The notes: generated from the letters alone by a model not told the origin. A DNA stretch of 64,000 bases from Streptomyces mashuensis (GCF_014654785.1 NZ_BNBD01000002.1:1-64000); one strand, 5' to 3'; shown: positions 27,535 to 35,860, counted from the stretch's first letter. Numbers and translations: made by a program.

Positions 27535-29108
27535 CCGGTTTCCACCCCTTCCTCCCACGACCGGGCGACGGCGGCCCGGTCGACCTTTCCGTTGACGGTC
27601 ATCGGTAGGTCCGGCAGCCGCAGGTAGCGGGCCGGGTGCATGTACGAGGGCAGCAGCGCCTTGACGTGGGCGCGCAGCTCCCGGGTCTGCGGGTCGTGGC
27701 CGGCGCGCGGGACGTACGCGCACACCAGCCGGTCGTCGCCGGCGGCGAACCGGCGGACGGTGACGACGGCGTCGGCGACGGCGTCGTGCCGGCGGACGGC
27801 CGCCTCGACGTCGCTGAGCTCGATGCGGTGGCCGCGCAGTTTGACCTGGAGGTCGGCGCGGCCCTCGTAGTGGAGGCTGCCGTCGGGCGCCCGCGCGACC
27901 AGGTCGCCCGAGCGGTAGTAGCGCAGGGTCCGCCCGTCGGCGGGGTCCGCGGCGCGCGGGAAGCGCTCGGCGGTCAGCTCCTCCCGGCCGAGGTAGCCGT
28001 CGGTGACCTGCGGTCCGGCGAGCCACAGCTCGCCGACGGTGCCGTCCGGGACGTCCTCCCCGGCGTCGTCGACCACCCGGATCCGGAACCCGGGCAGCGG
28101 CACCCCGATCACGGACGCCTCCCCCTCCAGGTCCTCTTCACCTATCCGGTGGAACGTCGTGAACACGGTGGTCTCCGTGATCCCGTATCCGTTCACCAGC
28201 TGGGGGTGGTCGAGCCCGAATCGTTTCGCCCAGGGCCGCAGCGCCGCCGGCACCACCTTCTCGCCGCCGAACACCACGTACCGCAGGTCCGGCAGGTCGC
28301 GTCCGGTGCGCAGCGCCGCCTCGGCGAGTGCGGTGAAGGCGGTGGGCGTCTGGCTGAGGACGGTCACGCCCTCGTCCGCGAGTACCGCCAGATACTGCTC
28401 GGGGGTGCGGGCCGACCAGTGGTCCAGGACGACCAGGGTGGCGGCGTGGGTGAAGGCGCCCCAGATCTCCCAGACGGAGAAGTCGAAGGCGATCGAGTGG
28501 AACAGCAGCCACCGGTCCTGCGGCCCGAAGTCGAAGACGGCGGGCGTGGCCGCGAACAGCGCGGCCGCGTTGCCGTGGCGTACGGGAACCCCCTTGGGGC
28601 GGCCGGTGGTGCCGGAGGTGTAGATGACGTACGCGAGGTCGCCGGGGCCGGGGCCCCGGCCGGCGGGCGGGTCCGCCGCGGGCGGCCGGCCGCGGAGCGC
28701 GGTGACCTCCTCGGTGGGCAGCGCGCCGAGCCCGGCGGGCAGCTCGGCGAAGTCGCCCACGGCGAGTGTGGCGCCGCTGTCGGCGAGGACGTAGGCGTTG
28801 CGCTCGGGCGGGTTGCGGACGTCCAGGGGGACGTACGCGGCGCCGGACTTGAGGATGCCCAGCATGGTGACGACGGCTTCGGCGCCGGCCGGCATGCGTA
28901 AGGCGACGCGGTCGCCGCGCTGCACGCCACGGGCCGACAGTTCGCCGGCCAAGACGCCTGACCATTCGTCAAGTTGCTTGTAAGTCAGGGATGTTCCGTC
29001 GGCGGTGAGGGCCGTGCGGTCGGGTGCGGCCCGGGCCGAGGTCGTGAAGAGAGTGATGAGATCGGTGGTGGAGGCGGCTTCTTCGACGGTGGTGGAGTGA
29101 AGCTGCAC
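27531..29108 (-). CDS. free-standing NRPS adenylation protein
   Basis: Amino-acid-activating adenylation domain of 525 residues without condensation, carrier or thioesterase domains. Core motifs are complete: A3 [11 protein letters not shown] (residues 163-173), A5 [10 protein letters not shown]7 YYRSGDL, A8 [16 protein letters not shown] and A10 NGKVDR with the catalytic Lys508. Specificity positions read by alignment to GrsA landmarks are Asp209, Phe210, Trp213, Ser252, Val279, Gly281, Gly307, Val315, Phe316 and Lys508, that is DFWSVGGVFK. The frame is Thr-like (DFW...G.V.K) but differs at the side-chain contacts of the Thr code DFWNIGMVHK. The GTG at 29108 was chosen because AGGGGGA lies 10 bases upstream and the longer frame to 29210 adds an atypical Pro/Arg leader. 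Confidence 0.93.
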   Translation of the reverse strand: MQLHSTTVEEAASTTDLITLFTTSARAAPDRTALTADGTSLTYKQLDEWSGVLAGELSARGVQRGDRVALRMPAGAEAVVTMLGILKSGAAYVPLDVRNPPERNAYVLADSGATLAVGDFAELPAGLGALPTEEVTALRGRPPAADPPAGRGPGPGDLAYVIYTSGTTGRPKGVPVRHGNAAALFAATPAVFDFGPQDRWLLFHSIAFDFSVWEIWGAFTHAATLVVLDHWSARTPEQYLAVLADEGVTVLSQTPTAFTALAEAALRTGRDLPDLRYVVFGGEKVVPAALRPWAKRFGLDHPQLVNGYGITETTVFTTFHRIGEEDLEGEASVIGVPLPGFRIRVVDDAGEDVPDGTVGELWLAGPQVTDGYLGREELTAERFPRAADPADGRTLRYYRSGDLVARAPDGSLHYEGRADLQVKLRGHRIELSDVEAAVRRHDAVADAVVTVRRFAAGDDRLVCAYVPRAGHDPQTRELRAHVKALLPSYMHPARYLRLPDLPMTVNGKVDRAAVARSWEEGVETG

Positions 29109-29234
29109 GTCAGCGAGTTCCCCCTGAAAGCGGAGCGGACCGGCGTCGAGCCGGCGCTTCCTGGGTGGCGGGAAGATCGGATCCGGGTCAGGACTCTGCC
29201 AGTCGCACATGCCACTCCGGAAGAGACTCGCTCA

Positions 29235-29254
29235 AGTGTGCGCTTCGTCACACT
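29235..29254. promoter_or_regulatory. possible operator in the divergent promoter region
   Basis: Inverted repeat AGTGTG-N8-CACACT in the 231-bp gap between the leftward halogenase operon and the rightward antiporter gene. Dyads of this size suit a dimeric regulator, but no regulator gene lies in the block. The remainder of the gap is lower in GC than its surroundings and shows no clear -10/-35 pair. Confidence 0.35.
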
Positions 29255-29339
29255 GCATGGACATGACCGCCTGCCGTGCGCTTGGCTCCTCAACGCGCAA
29301 GGCCATCAATGCGCGTCAGCCCAGGGGGAGTTGATCGCT

Positions 29340-30782
29340 GTGGCAGCACCGTCGCGAAGACCCGTTTCCGCAGGCAGAAGGCTTTGGGCAGGGGTCGCGG
29401 CCACGGTGGCCCTCCCCGCCGTGGTGATCGTCGCGGTGGTCGTCGCGACCGGCGGCGGCGACGCGTCCCGGGGGGCGCGGGCCGCTCCGGCCGGCTTCAC
29501 CCTGGACACCACGGGTCACTTCTTCCTCGGCGTTGCCGTGGTTCTGGGCGCCTCGCACCTGACCGGCGCGCTCGCCGCGCGGCTGGGGCAGCCCCGGGTC
29601 ATCGGCGAGATCGCCGCCGGCATCGCCCTCGGCCCCTCCCTGCTCGGCAGCCTGAGCCCGGGTACGGCGCACTGGCTGTTCCCCTCCTCCGTCACCCCGA
29701 TGTTCCAGGGCCTGGCCCAGGCGGGGCTGGTGCTCTTCATGTTCGGCGTGGGGCAGGAGCTCGGCGCCATGCCCCTCCGGGGTGCGGCCCAGCGCGCGCT
29801 GCTGGTCAGCGGCGCCTCGCTACTGGTCCCCATGGCGGCCGGCGTCGCGGTGGCGGTCCCGCTGGCCGGGCGCTACGCGGGGCGGGACACCGGGTCGCTC
29901 CCCTTCGTCCTGTTCCTGGGCTGCGCGCTGAGCATCACCGCGTTCCCCGTCCTGGCCCGCATCCTGGACGACCTGCGCATCACCCGGACGGAGCCGGGGC
30001 AGCTCAGCCTGTTCGCGGCGGCCGTGGGCGACGGCGGCAGCTGGCTGCTGCTGGCCGCGGTCCTCGCCCTGAGTCACGGCGGCGACCCGGCCCAGCTGCT
30101 GGTCAACGCCGTGTGCACCCTGGCGGTGGCCGGACTCTTCCTCGGCCCGGTACGGGCGCTGCTGAACCGGTGGCCGGACCGCCCGGGCCGCGGCCCGGGC
30201 GCCGCGACGGTGATGACGCTGCTGGTCGTCGGCGTGGCGGCGACCGCCACGCTGACCGCCCTGCTCGGCATCCACCAGCTCATCGGCGCACTGCTCGTGG
30301 GCCTGGTCTGGCCGGCCCGGCACCGGGGCGCGGCAGCCGCGGCGGCACCGCTGGCCACCGTGTCGAAGACGGTGCTGCTGCCGTTCTTCTTCCTGGGCTT
30401 CGGGCTGACGGCCGACCTCCGCTCGATCGGCCTCGACACGGCGACCGTCCTGACCCTGGGCGCGCTGCTCCTCGTCGCCGTCGTGGCCAAGATCGCCGGT
30501 CCCGGCCTGTGCGCCTGGCTCACCGGGCTGCCCCCGAGGACGGCGCTGACGCTGGGCGTCCTGCTCAACGCGCGCGGGCTGACCGAGCTGGTGGTGCTGC
30601 AGATCGGCTACGAGGCCCATGTCATCGACCAGCGGATGCTGAGCATGCTCACCATCGTGGCGCTGGTGACGACGGTGATGACGACACCCCTGCTGAAGGC
30701 CCTCCGGCTCGGCCGGCTCCAGCAGAGCGCGGCGGAACAACAGGCGGGAAAACAACCTGAATTGCAGGGGACGGGACGCTGA
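29340..30782 (+). CDS. Kef-type cation/H+ antiporter (CPA2 family)
   Basis: Monovalent cation/proton antiporter membrane protein of 480 residues with about 13 hydrophobic segments. RLGQPRVIGEIAAGIALGPS and CALSITAFPVLARIL are typical of the Na_H_Exchanger/KefB group, as is ARGLTELVVLQIG near the end. It has no C-terminal TrkA-N nucleotide-binding domain, unlike KefB/KefC, so regulation should differ. The GTG at 29340 is preceded by AGGGGGA (29323-29329) at 10 bases; the polar frame upstream is not part of the family. It is divergent from the halogenase operon; homologues accompany many secondary-metabolite clusters, with unclear function. Confidence 0.88.
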   Translation: MAAPSRRPVSAGRRLWAGVAATVALPAVVIVAVVVATGGGDASRGARAAPAGFTLDTTGHFFLGVAVVLGASHLTGALAARLGQPRVIGEIAAGIALGPSLLGSLSPGTAHWLFPSSVTPMFQGLAQAGLVLFMFGVGQELGAMPLRGAAQRALLVSGASLLVPMAAGVAVAVPLAGRYAGRDTGSLPFVLFLGCALSITAFPVLARILDDLRITRTEPGQLSLFAAAVGDGGSWLLLAAVLALSHGGDPAQLLVNAVCTLAVAGLFLGPVRALLNRWPDRPGRGPGAATVMTLLVVGVAATATLTALLGIHQLIGALLVGLVWPARHRGAAAAAAPLATVSKTVLLPFFFLGFGLTADLRSIGLDTATVLTLGALLLVAVVAKIAGPGLCAWLTGLPPRTALTLGVLLNARGLTELVVLQIGYEAHVIDQRMLSMLTIVALVTTVMTTPLLKALRLGRLQQSAAEQQAGKQPELQGTGR

Positions 30783-30948
30783 CTGCCTTACGGCGTCCGC
30801 ATGGTGGACCGGAAGAAGGCGCGCCCAGCTATCTGACGCAAAGTCATCTCCCTTGCCACTCCTTTCCCTTACTGCTCGTTGCACCCCACACACACCAGCG
30901 TCCAGACTGAGCCGACCCCCGGATCGACCCATGCGCAAGGAGAACCAC

Positions 30949-31935
30949 ATGTCCGGCACAGCGGCGGCGGAGAGCGGGAAGACCAACCCGTATCTCCTTC
31001 TCACCACCACGATGGTGCTGTGGGGAAGCGGTTTCAGCAGCTCCAAGGGGGTGGTCGAGCACCTCCCGCACGAAGTGGCCGCGGTGCTCCGGTTCGGCGG
31101 TGGCGCACTCTGCCTCCTCGTCGCACTGCCCTTTTTCGGCCGCGGCGGAAAGACCACCACCCGGGACGCCTCGCGCGCCGCGGCGGCCGGCCTCCTCGGC
31201 GTCTTCGCCTACAACGTGTTCTTCTTCTGGGGCCTCTCGCTGGCGCCGTCCATGGACGGCAGCACGATCATCCCCGTGATGAGCCCCGTCCTCACCACCT
31301 CGTTCCTGCTGCTGACACGGAAGGAGAAGGCGTCCTCCGCCCGGCTGGCGGGGCTCGGCCTGGGCATCGCCGGTGCGGTGATCTTCTTCATCGGCGCCGG
31401 CGGGGACACCTCTTCCGGCCACGACCGGCTCCTGGGCGACTTCCTCTTCCTGCTCGCCGCGGTGAGCTGGGCGGCGTACACCCTGACGGGGCCCAAGGTG
31501 CTCGCCGGGATCGAGCCGCTGAAGGCCACCACGTACGCCACCCTGGCCGGCTCGGTACTGCTCGCCCTGTACGCCGCCCCGCAGGCCACGGACGTCCACT
31601 GGAGCGGGCTGCCCGGGTCCGTGTGGCTGAATGTCGTCTATGTGGCGATCGGCCCGACGGCCGTCGCCTACCTCTTCTACTACCGGGGCATCGGCGCGGT
31701 CGGCCCGTCCTCCGCCTCGATCATGATGTTCGTGGTCCCGGTCTTCGGCACGCTCTGCTCGACCCTCTTCCTCGGCGAGTCGTTCGGCGTGGTCCAGACG
31801 GTGGGCGCCGTGGTCCTGCTGTCCGGCGCGGTGCTGGCCGTCACCCAGGGCAAGCTCCCCGGCCGCCGCTCCACCCGTACGGCCCAGGCGACCGAACCGG
31901 CGCCCGAGCCCCGCACCTCCGGGTCGGCCGGCTGA
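30949..31935 (+). CDS. EamA/DMT-family exporter (RhtA-like)
   Basis: Membrane transporter of 328 residues with ten predicted helices in two EamA repeats: one begins TTTMVLWGSGFSSSKG, the second lies around LFLLAAVSWAAYTLTGPKVL. DMT proteins include RhtA and YddG, which export threonine, homoserine or aromatic amino acids. In this setting it is a good candidate for exporting the chlorinated amino acid (inference from context). ATG at 30949 follows AAGGAG (30937-30942) at 6 bases. It lies 166 bp after the antiporter with no hairpin between them, and is followed by a strong terminator. Confidence 0.9.
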   Translation: MSGTAAAESGKTNPYLLLTTTMVLWGSGFSSSKGVVEHLPHEVAAVLRFGGGALCLLVALPFFGRGGKTTTRDASRAAAAGLLGVFAYNVFFFWGLSLAPSMDGSTIIPVMSPVLTTSFLLLTRKEKASSARLAGLGLGIAGAVIFFIGAGGDTSSGHDRLLGDFLFLLAAVSWAAYTLTGPKVLAGIEPLKATTYATLAGSVLLALYAAPQATDVHWSGLPGSVWLNVVYVAIGPTAVAYLFYYRGIGAVGPSSASIMMFVVPVFGTLCSTLFLGESFGVVQTVGAVVLLSGAVLAVTQGKLPGRRSTRTAQATEPAPEPRTSGSAG

Positions 31936-31960
31936 GCCGGACACGGTACGGCGTACGGAA

Positions 31961-32001
31961 ACGGGCCGGGGCCCCTGGATGATCCAGGGGCCCCGGCCCG
32001 T
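31961..32001. terminator. bidirectional hairpin terminator between the exporter gene and divIVA
   Basis: Perfect 20-base arms (31961-31980 and 31982-32001) flanking a single G, with the sequence GGGCCGGGGCCCCTGGAT in the left arm. It serves the rightward exporter gene and the leftward dcw operon ending in divIVA. It marks the right boundary of the extra six-gene block. Confidence 0.9.
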
Positions 32002-32026
32002 ATGTCCGACGGCTACCTGTCGGCCG

Positions 32027-33175
32027 TCAGTTGTCGTCCTCGTCGATGAGGAACCCGCGCATCGGGGACGGAGCCTGCATCGGCTGCTGCCCCTGCGGCC
32101 GCACCGGCGCCATCGGCTGCGTCATCGCCGGCGACATCTGCTGCTGACCGCCGTACGAGGGACCGCCACTCGACGGACCGCCGTGACCGCCCATGGACTG
32201 GTTGCCGCCCATGCTGTGACCGCCCATGCCGGCACCGGCCGAGGCCATCGACCCGCTCATCGAGGGGGCCGGCGGCAGCGACGCGGTGGCCGGGGTGCGC
32301 GGCGGGGCCAGCGAGTCGTCCGCCTGGTTCTCCAGCTGACGCAGCTGGCTCTCCAGGTAGGACTTCAGACGGGTGCGGTACTCGCGCTCGAAGCCGCGCA
32401 GGTCCTCGACCTTGCGCTCCAGCGTGGCGCGCGCGGACTCCAGCGAGCCCATCGCCACGCGGTGCTTCTCCTGCGCGTCCCGCTCCAGGGCGTCGGCCTT
32501 GGCGCGGGCGTCCCGCTCCAGGCCCTCGGCGCGGCTGCGCGCCTCGCCGACGATCTTGTTGGCCTCGGAGCGGGCCTCCGCGATCGCCTGATCGGCCGTC
32601 TGCTGCGCGAGCGACAGGACGCGGGCCGCGCTGTCGCCGCCCGGACCCTGGCCCGGCTGGGGCAGCTGCGGGCCGCCCATGGGGCCGCCCGGACCCATGC
32701 CCTGCTGCATGGGGTTCTGTCCCATCGGTCCGTTCTGCCCCATGGGTCCGCCCAGCGGACCACCCATCGGACCGTTCTGGCCCATCGGACCGGGGCCCTG
32801 CGGGCCCTGGGGACCGTGGCCGTGACCGCCCGGACCGGCCGGCAGCTGCGGGGCACCCCCCGGAAGCTGCGGCGGACCGCCCATCTGCTGCTGGTTCGGC
32901 GGCACCGGCTGCGGTCCTGATATGGCGGCGGGCACGGGGGCCCCGGGTCGCTGTTCCTGGGGCTCCGGCTTGCGCATGGCCTGCTGCTGGTTCTGCGCGG
33001 CGGCGCGCGTGGCGGCGGCCAGCTTGGCGCGCAGGTCCTCGTTCTCGCGGAGCAGGCGGGTCAGTTCTGCCTCGACCTCGTCGAGGAAGGCGTCGACCTC
33101 GTCCTCGTCATAGCCTTCTCGGAGACGGACGGTCGTGAACTGCTTGTTCCGCACGTCCTCGGGGCTCAGCGGCAT
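32027..33175 (-). CDS. divIVA: DivIVA/Wag31 polar growth protein
   Basis: Coiled-coil scaffold that marks hyphal tips and directs polar wall growth, 382 residues. The N-terminal DivIVA domain (residues 1-60: EDVRNKQFTTVRLREGYDEDEVDAFLDEVE without a break) is intact. A long linker (about residues 65-185) is rich in Gly, Pro, Met, Gln and Asn with repeats such as GPMGQNGPMGGP. The second coiled coil spans about residues 190-290, followed by another Gly/Met/Gln-rich stretch and an acidic end (FLIDEDDN). It closes the dcw transcription unit; the S. coelicolor orthologue (SCO2077) is essential. Confidence 0.96.
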   Translation of the reverse strand: MPLSPEDVRNKQFTTVRLREGYDEDEVDAFLDEVEAELTRLLRENEDLRAKLAAATRAAAQNQQQAMRKPEPQEQRPGAPVPAAISGPQPVPPNQQQMGGPPQLPGGAPQLPAGPGGHGHGPQGPQGPGPMGQNGPMGGPLGGPMGQNGPMGQNPMQQGMGPGGPMGGPQLPQPGQGPGGDSAARVLSLAQQTADQAIAEARSEANKIVGEARSRAEGLERDARAKADALERDAQEKHRVAMGSLESARATLERKVEDLRGFEREYRTRLKSYLESQLRQLENQADDSLAPPRTPATASLPPAPSMSGSMASAGAGMGGHSMGGNQSMGGHGGPSSGGPSYGGQQQMSPAMTQPMAPVRPQGQQPMQAPSPMRGFLIDEDDN

Positions 33176-33236
33176 CTCTTCTTCACCTCAACGTAGTCGT
33201 CGGCAATCGGCAAGACCGTATCGTTCACAGCCGCGT

Positions 33237-33521
33237 TCACAGCCGGCTCACGACGGTGATCAGGATGTAGACGATGATCATCAGTACGAAGAAGGACAGG
33301 TCTAGCGCCACGCCCCCGAGACGCAGCGGCGGGATGACCCGCCGCAGAAGCTTGAGTGGCGGATCAGTGACAGTGTAGGTGGCCTCGAGGAGCACCACCA
33401 TCGCCTTACCGGGTTGCCACGAGCGGGCGAACTGGAAGACGTAATCCATCACCAAACGGAAAATCAGCACGATGAGGAAGACGTACAGCGCGATGTAGAT
33501 CACCTGCTGTGCGATGCCCAT
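33237..33521 (-). CDS. YggT-family membrane protein
   Basis: Small membrane protein of 94 residues with an N-terminal helix (YIALYVFLIVLIFRLVMDYV) and a C-terminal helix (LDLSFFVLMIIVYILITVV) joined by TDPPLKLLRRVIPPLRLGG, the signature segment of the YggT family. It is conserved between sepF and divIVA in actinobacteria, which suggests a supporting envelope or division role; its molecular activity is unknown. Confidence 0.93.
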   Translation of the reverse strand: MGIAQQVIYIALYVFLIVLIFRLVMDYVFQFARSWQPGKAMVVLLEATYTVTDPPLKLLRRVIPPLRLGGVALDLSFFVLMIIVYILITVVSRL

Positions 33522-33593
33522 CTCGCGCTTCCCTCTCCCCTTGCTCGTACCACGGCCTGACTGGCCGTTGTCCGGATTGCCCGGACTTGCGTC

Positions 33594-34205
33594 TCAGCTC
33601 TGGTTGAAGAACCCACCCTCTGCGATGCGGGCCTTGTCCTCCGCCGTGACATCGACGTTAGCAGGAGACAGCAGGAACACCTTCTGCGTCACCCGCTCGA
33701 TGCTCCCGTGCAGCCCGAAGACGAGACCGGCCGCGAAGTCCACCAGCCGCTTGGCGTCGGTGTCGTCCATCTCGGTGAGATTCATGATCACCGGGGTGCC
33801 CTCGCGGAAGTGTTCCCCGATGGTACGGGCCTCGTTGTAGGTCCGAGGGTGCAACGTCGTGATGCGGTAGGGCTCCCGCTCGGACACAACCTTGGGCATG
33901 ATCACCGGTGCGTTCTTCTCCAGAGAGTGGCGTTCGGGTGTGATGGACGACACGGGAGCGATTCGGGCGGGTCGTCCCGTTTCCGCTGTCAGCGGAGCGG
34001 GTTCACGCTGCGCGGGGGGCTGGGCGACTCGAACCGGTTCGTCCGATTGCGTCTGTTGTGCCTGGTGTGACTGGTGTTGCTGCCGGCGCCGGTCGGGCTC
34101 CGGCTCGGGCTCGAACTCGTCGTCGGGGTCGAACCCCGGGCCGTCGTACCCATCGTCCTCCACGAGGCCGAGGTAGACCGCCATCTTGCGCATCGCGCCG
34201 GCCAT
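33594..34205 (-). CDS. sepF: cell division protein SepF
   Basis: FtsZ-binding protein that helps anchor the Z ring to the membrane where FtsA is missing, 203 residues. The N-terminal [14 protein letters not shown] is the membrane-targeting amphipathic helix. An acidic and Gln-rich linker (residues 20-75) precedes the SepF core: [17 protein letters not shown] (here [19 protein letters not shown]), [10 protein letters not shown] and [17 protein letters not shown]. The ATG at 34205 is preceded by GGAGG at 9 bases; the internal Met at residue 5 is an alternative start. No ftsA is present in the cluster, consistent with SepF taking that role. Confidence 0.96.
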   Translation of the reverse strand: MAGAMRKMAVYLGLVEDDGYDGPGFDPDDEFEPEPEPDRRRQQHQSHQAQQTQSDEPVRVAQPPAQREPAPLTAETGRPARIAPVSSITPERHSLEKNAPVIMPKVVSEREPYRITTLHPRTYNEARTIGEHFREGTPVIMNLTEMDDTDAKRLVDFAAGLVFGLHGSIERVTQKVFLLSPANVDVTAEDKARIAEGGFFNQS

Positions 34206-34326
34206 TCTCTGCGTCCTCCGCTCTGTGGTGGATCGGCTCCGTCAACGGCGCCCGGATCCACGCGGTCTGCCCGCCTTGTGGCGGGAATGACCATATTTTC
34301 TGCTGTGGTCCGACTTCTTGGCGACG

Positions 34327-35058
34327 TTACCCGAGCCGGGGTCGGACTCCGAGTACCGCCGAGCCGACGCGTACATGTGTCGCACCGGCCGCGACGGCCT
34401 CCTCGAGGTCCGCGCTCATCCCTGCGGACACCATGTTCGCAGTCGGATGGGCCGCGCGCAGGTCCGTTGCGATTTCCATCAGCCGGTCGAAGGCGGCCCC
34501 CGGCCGGCCGGCGTACGGGCCGGTCAGCGGAGCGACCGTCATCAGTCCGGCCGGTCGCAGGCCTTCGGCCGCGGCCAGCGCGTCGGCCAGGGGGAGCACC
34601 CCCTCGGGGGCGACGCCGCCACGGGGTCCGGTGGTTCCCTCCGCCGCACCCGACTCCGTGTCAAGAGCCACCTGGATGAGGCAGCCGAGCTCCCGGCCGG
34701 CCCGGACGGCCGCCGTGGAGAGCGCCGTGACCAGTCGCTTCCGGTCGACGGAGTGCACCATGTCGGCGTATTTCACCACCGAGCGCACCTTGTTTGTCTG
34801 CAACTGACCGACGAAGTGCCAGCTGAGGGGCAGATCCGTGCACTCGGCCGCCTTCGGGGCGGCGTCCTGGTCGCGGTTCTCGGCGACGTGACGGACGCCC
34901 AGCTCGCTGAGGAGGCGGACGTCGCTCGCCGGGTAGGTCTTGGTGACCACGATGAGGGTCACCTCCTCGCGCGGCCGGCCGGCTGCCGCGCAGGCCGAGG
35001 CGATACGTTCCTCCACCCGGGCGAGGTTGTCCGCCAACTGGGTCCTGCGATCCGTCAC
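34327..35058 (-). CDS. YggS/PLPBP family pyridoxal-phosphate homeostasis protein
   Basis: PLP-binding protein of 243 residues with the alanine-racemase-like barrel. VTLIVVTKTYPASDV contains the PLP-binding Lys; HVAENRDQDAAPKA and WHFVGQLQTNK follow in the usual order, and MVSAGMSADLEEAV carries the phosphate-binding segment. Family members buffer PLP and affect amino-acid pools without known catalysis. The GTG at 35058 overlaps the pgeF stop by 4 bases (GTGA). Its conserved place in division clusters is not explained. Confidence 0.94.
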   Translation of the reverse strand: MTDRRTQLADNLARVEERIASACAAAGRPREEVTLIVVTKTYPASDVRLLSELGVRHVAENRDQDAAPKAAECTDLPLSWHFVGQLQTNKVRSVVKYADMVHSVDRKRLVTALSTAAVRAGRELGCLIQVALDTESGAAEGTTGPRGGVAPEGVLPLADALAAAEGLRPAGLMTVAPLTGPYAGRPGAAFDRLMEIATDLRAAHPTANMVSAGMSADLEEAVAAGATHVRVGSAVLGVRPRLG

Positions 35059-35831
35059 GATGCGTCCAGCCACACGTAGCTCGCGAGCCGCCCGGTGGTG
35101 CGCTCGCGCCGGTAGGAGAAGTGGTCGGGTGATTCGAGGGTGCAGATCCCGGACCGGGAGGCGACCCCGACACCCATGCGGCCCAGCTGGGCCGCGGCGC
35201 CGGCCGCCACGTCGACCGCCGGGGTGCCGCCGCGGGTGGTGGCCCACGCCTCGGGCACCGCGCGGGCGACGTCGGCCCGCATCTCCTCGGGCACCTCATA
35301 GCAGAGGCCGCAGACGGAGGGCCCGATGTGGGCGAGCATCCGGCCGGGCTCGGCGCCGAGCTCGGTCATCCGGCCGACCAGCGCGGGGACGACCCCGGCG
35401 ACCAGGCCGGGCCGGCCGGCGTGGGCCGCGCCCACGATCCCGGCGACCGGGTCGGCCAGCAGCACCGGGGTGCAGTCGGCGGTGAGCACCGCGAGGGCCA
35501 GGCCCCGACGGGCCGTCACGACCGCGTCGACCGGGGGGACCTCGCCGGTCGCCCACGGACGGTCGACCACCGCGACGTCCGCGCCGTGCACCTGGTGCAT
35601 CCAGACGACGTCCGCCGGGTCCAGGCCCAGCGCCCCGGCCGCCCGTGCCCGGTTCGTCCGTACGGCGGACGGTTCGTCACCGACCGCGCCGCCGAGGTTG
35701 AGCTCCGCATACGGAGCGGCGCTCACTCCGCCCCACCGGGTGGTGGAGGCGAAGTGCGCGCCGCTCGCGTGTGCCACGTGTTCCACGGTGGGCACCGTGT
35801 GCTGTTGCCCTATCACTGTTGGGCCGCTCAC
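35055..35831 (-). CDS. pgeF: peptidoglycan editing factor / laccase-domain protein
   Basis: Multicopper-oxidase-like (DUF152, YfiH) protein of 258 residues. Zinc/copper ligands are visible in VVWMHQVHGADV, VLTADCTPVLLAD and VGAAHAGRPGLVAGV, with a Cys in GPSVCGLCYEVPEEM. E. coli YfiH/PgeF hydrolyses wrongly incorporated L-Ser-containing muropeptides, and related proteins act on purine nucleosides; either could apply. It lies 29 bp downstream of ftsZ and overlaps the yggS-like gene. Confidence 0.93.
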   Translation of the reverse strand: MSGPTVIGQQHTVPTVEHVAHASGAHFASTTRWGGVSAAPYAELNLGGAVGDEPSAVRTNRARAAGALGLDPADVVWMHQVHGADVAVVDRPWATGEVPPVDAVVTARRGLALAVLTADCTPVLLADPVAGIVGAAHAGRPGLVAGVVPALVGRMTELGAEPGRMLAHIGPSVCGLCYEVPEEMRADVARAVPEAWATTRGGTPAVDVAAGAAAQLGRMGVGVASRSGICTLESPDHFSYRRERTTGRLASYVWLDAS

Positions 35832-35860
35832 CGTTCCTCGCGGGTCGCTTGCTTCAGGAC

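Noticed and set aside
27531..29108. Reading the adenylation gene as part of a siderophore or D-alanylation (dlt) system.
   Set aside because: The adjacent halogenase and type II thioesterase, the NRPS-type core motifs and the absence of DltB/DltD or siderophore genes fit carrier-bound halogenation better.
29109..29210. Longer adenylation protein starting at 29210.
   Set aside because: Adds 34 residues rich in Pro and Arg with no counterpart in adenylation domains; the GTG at 29108 has a well-placed AGGGGGA.
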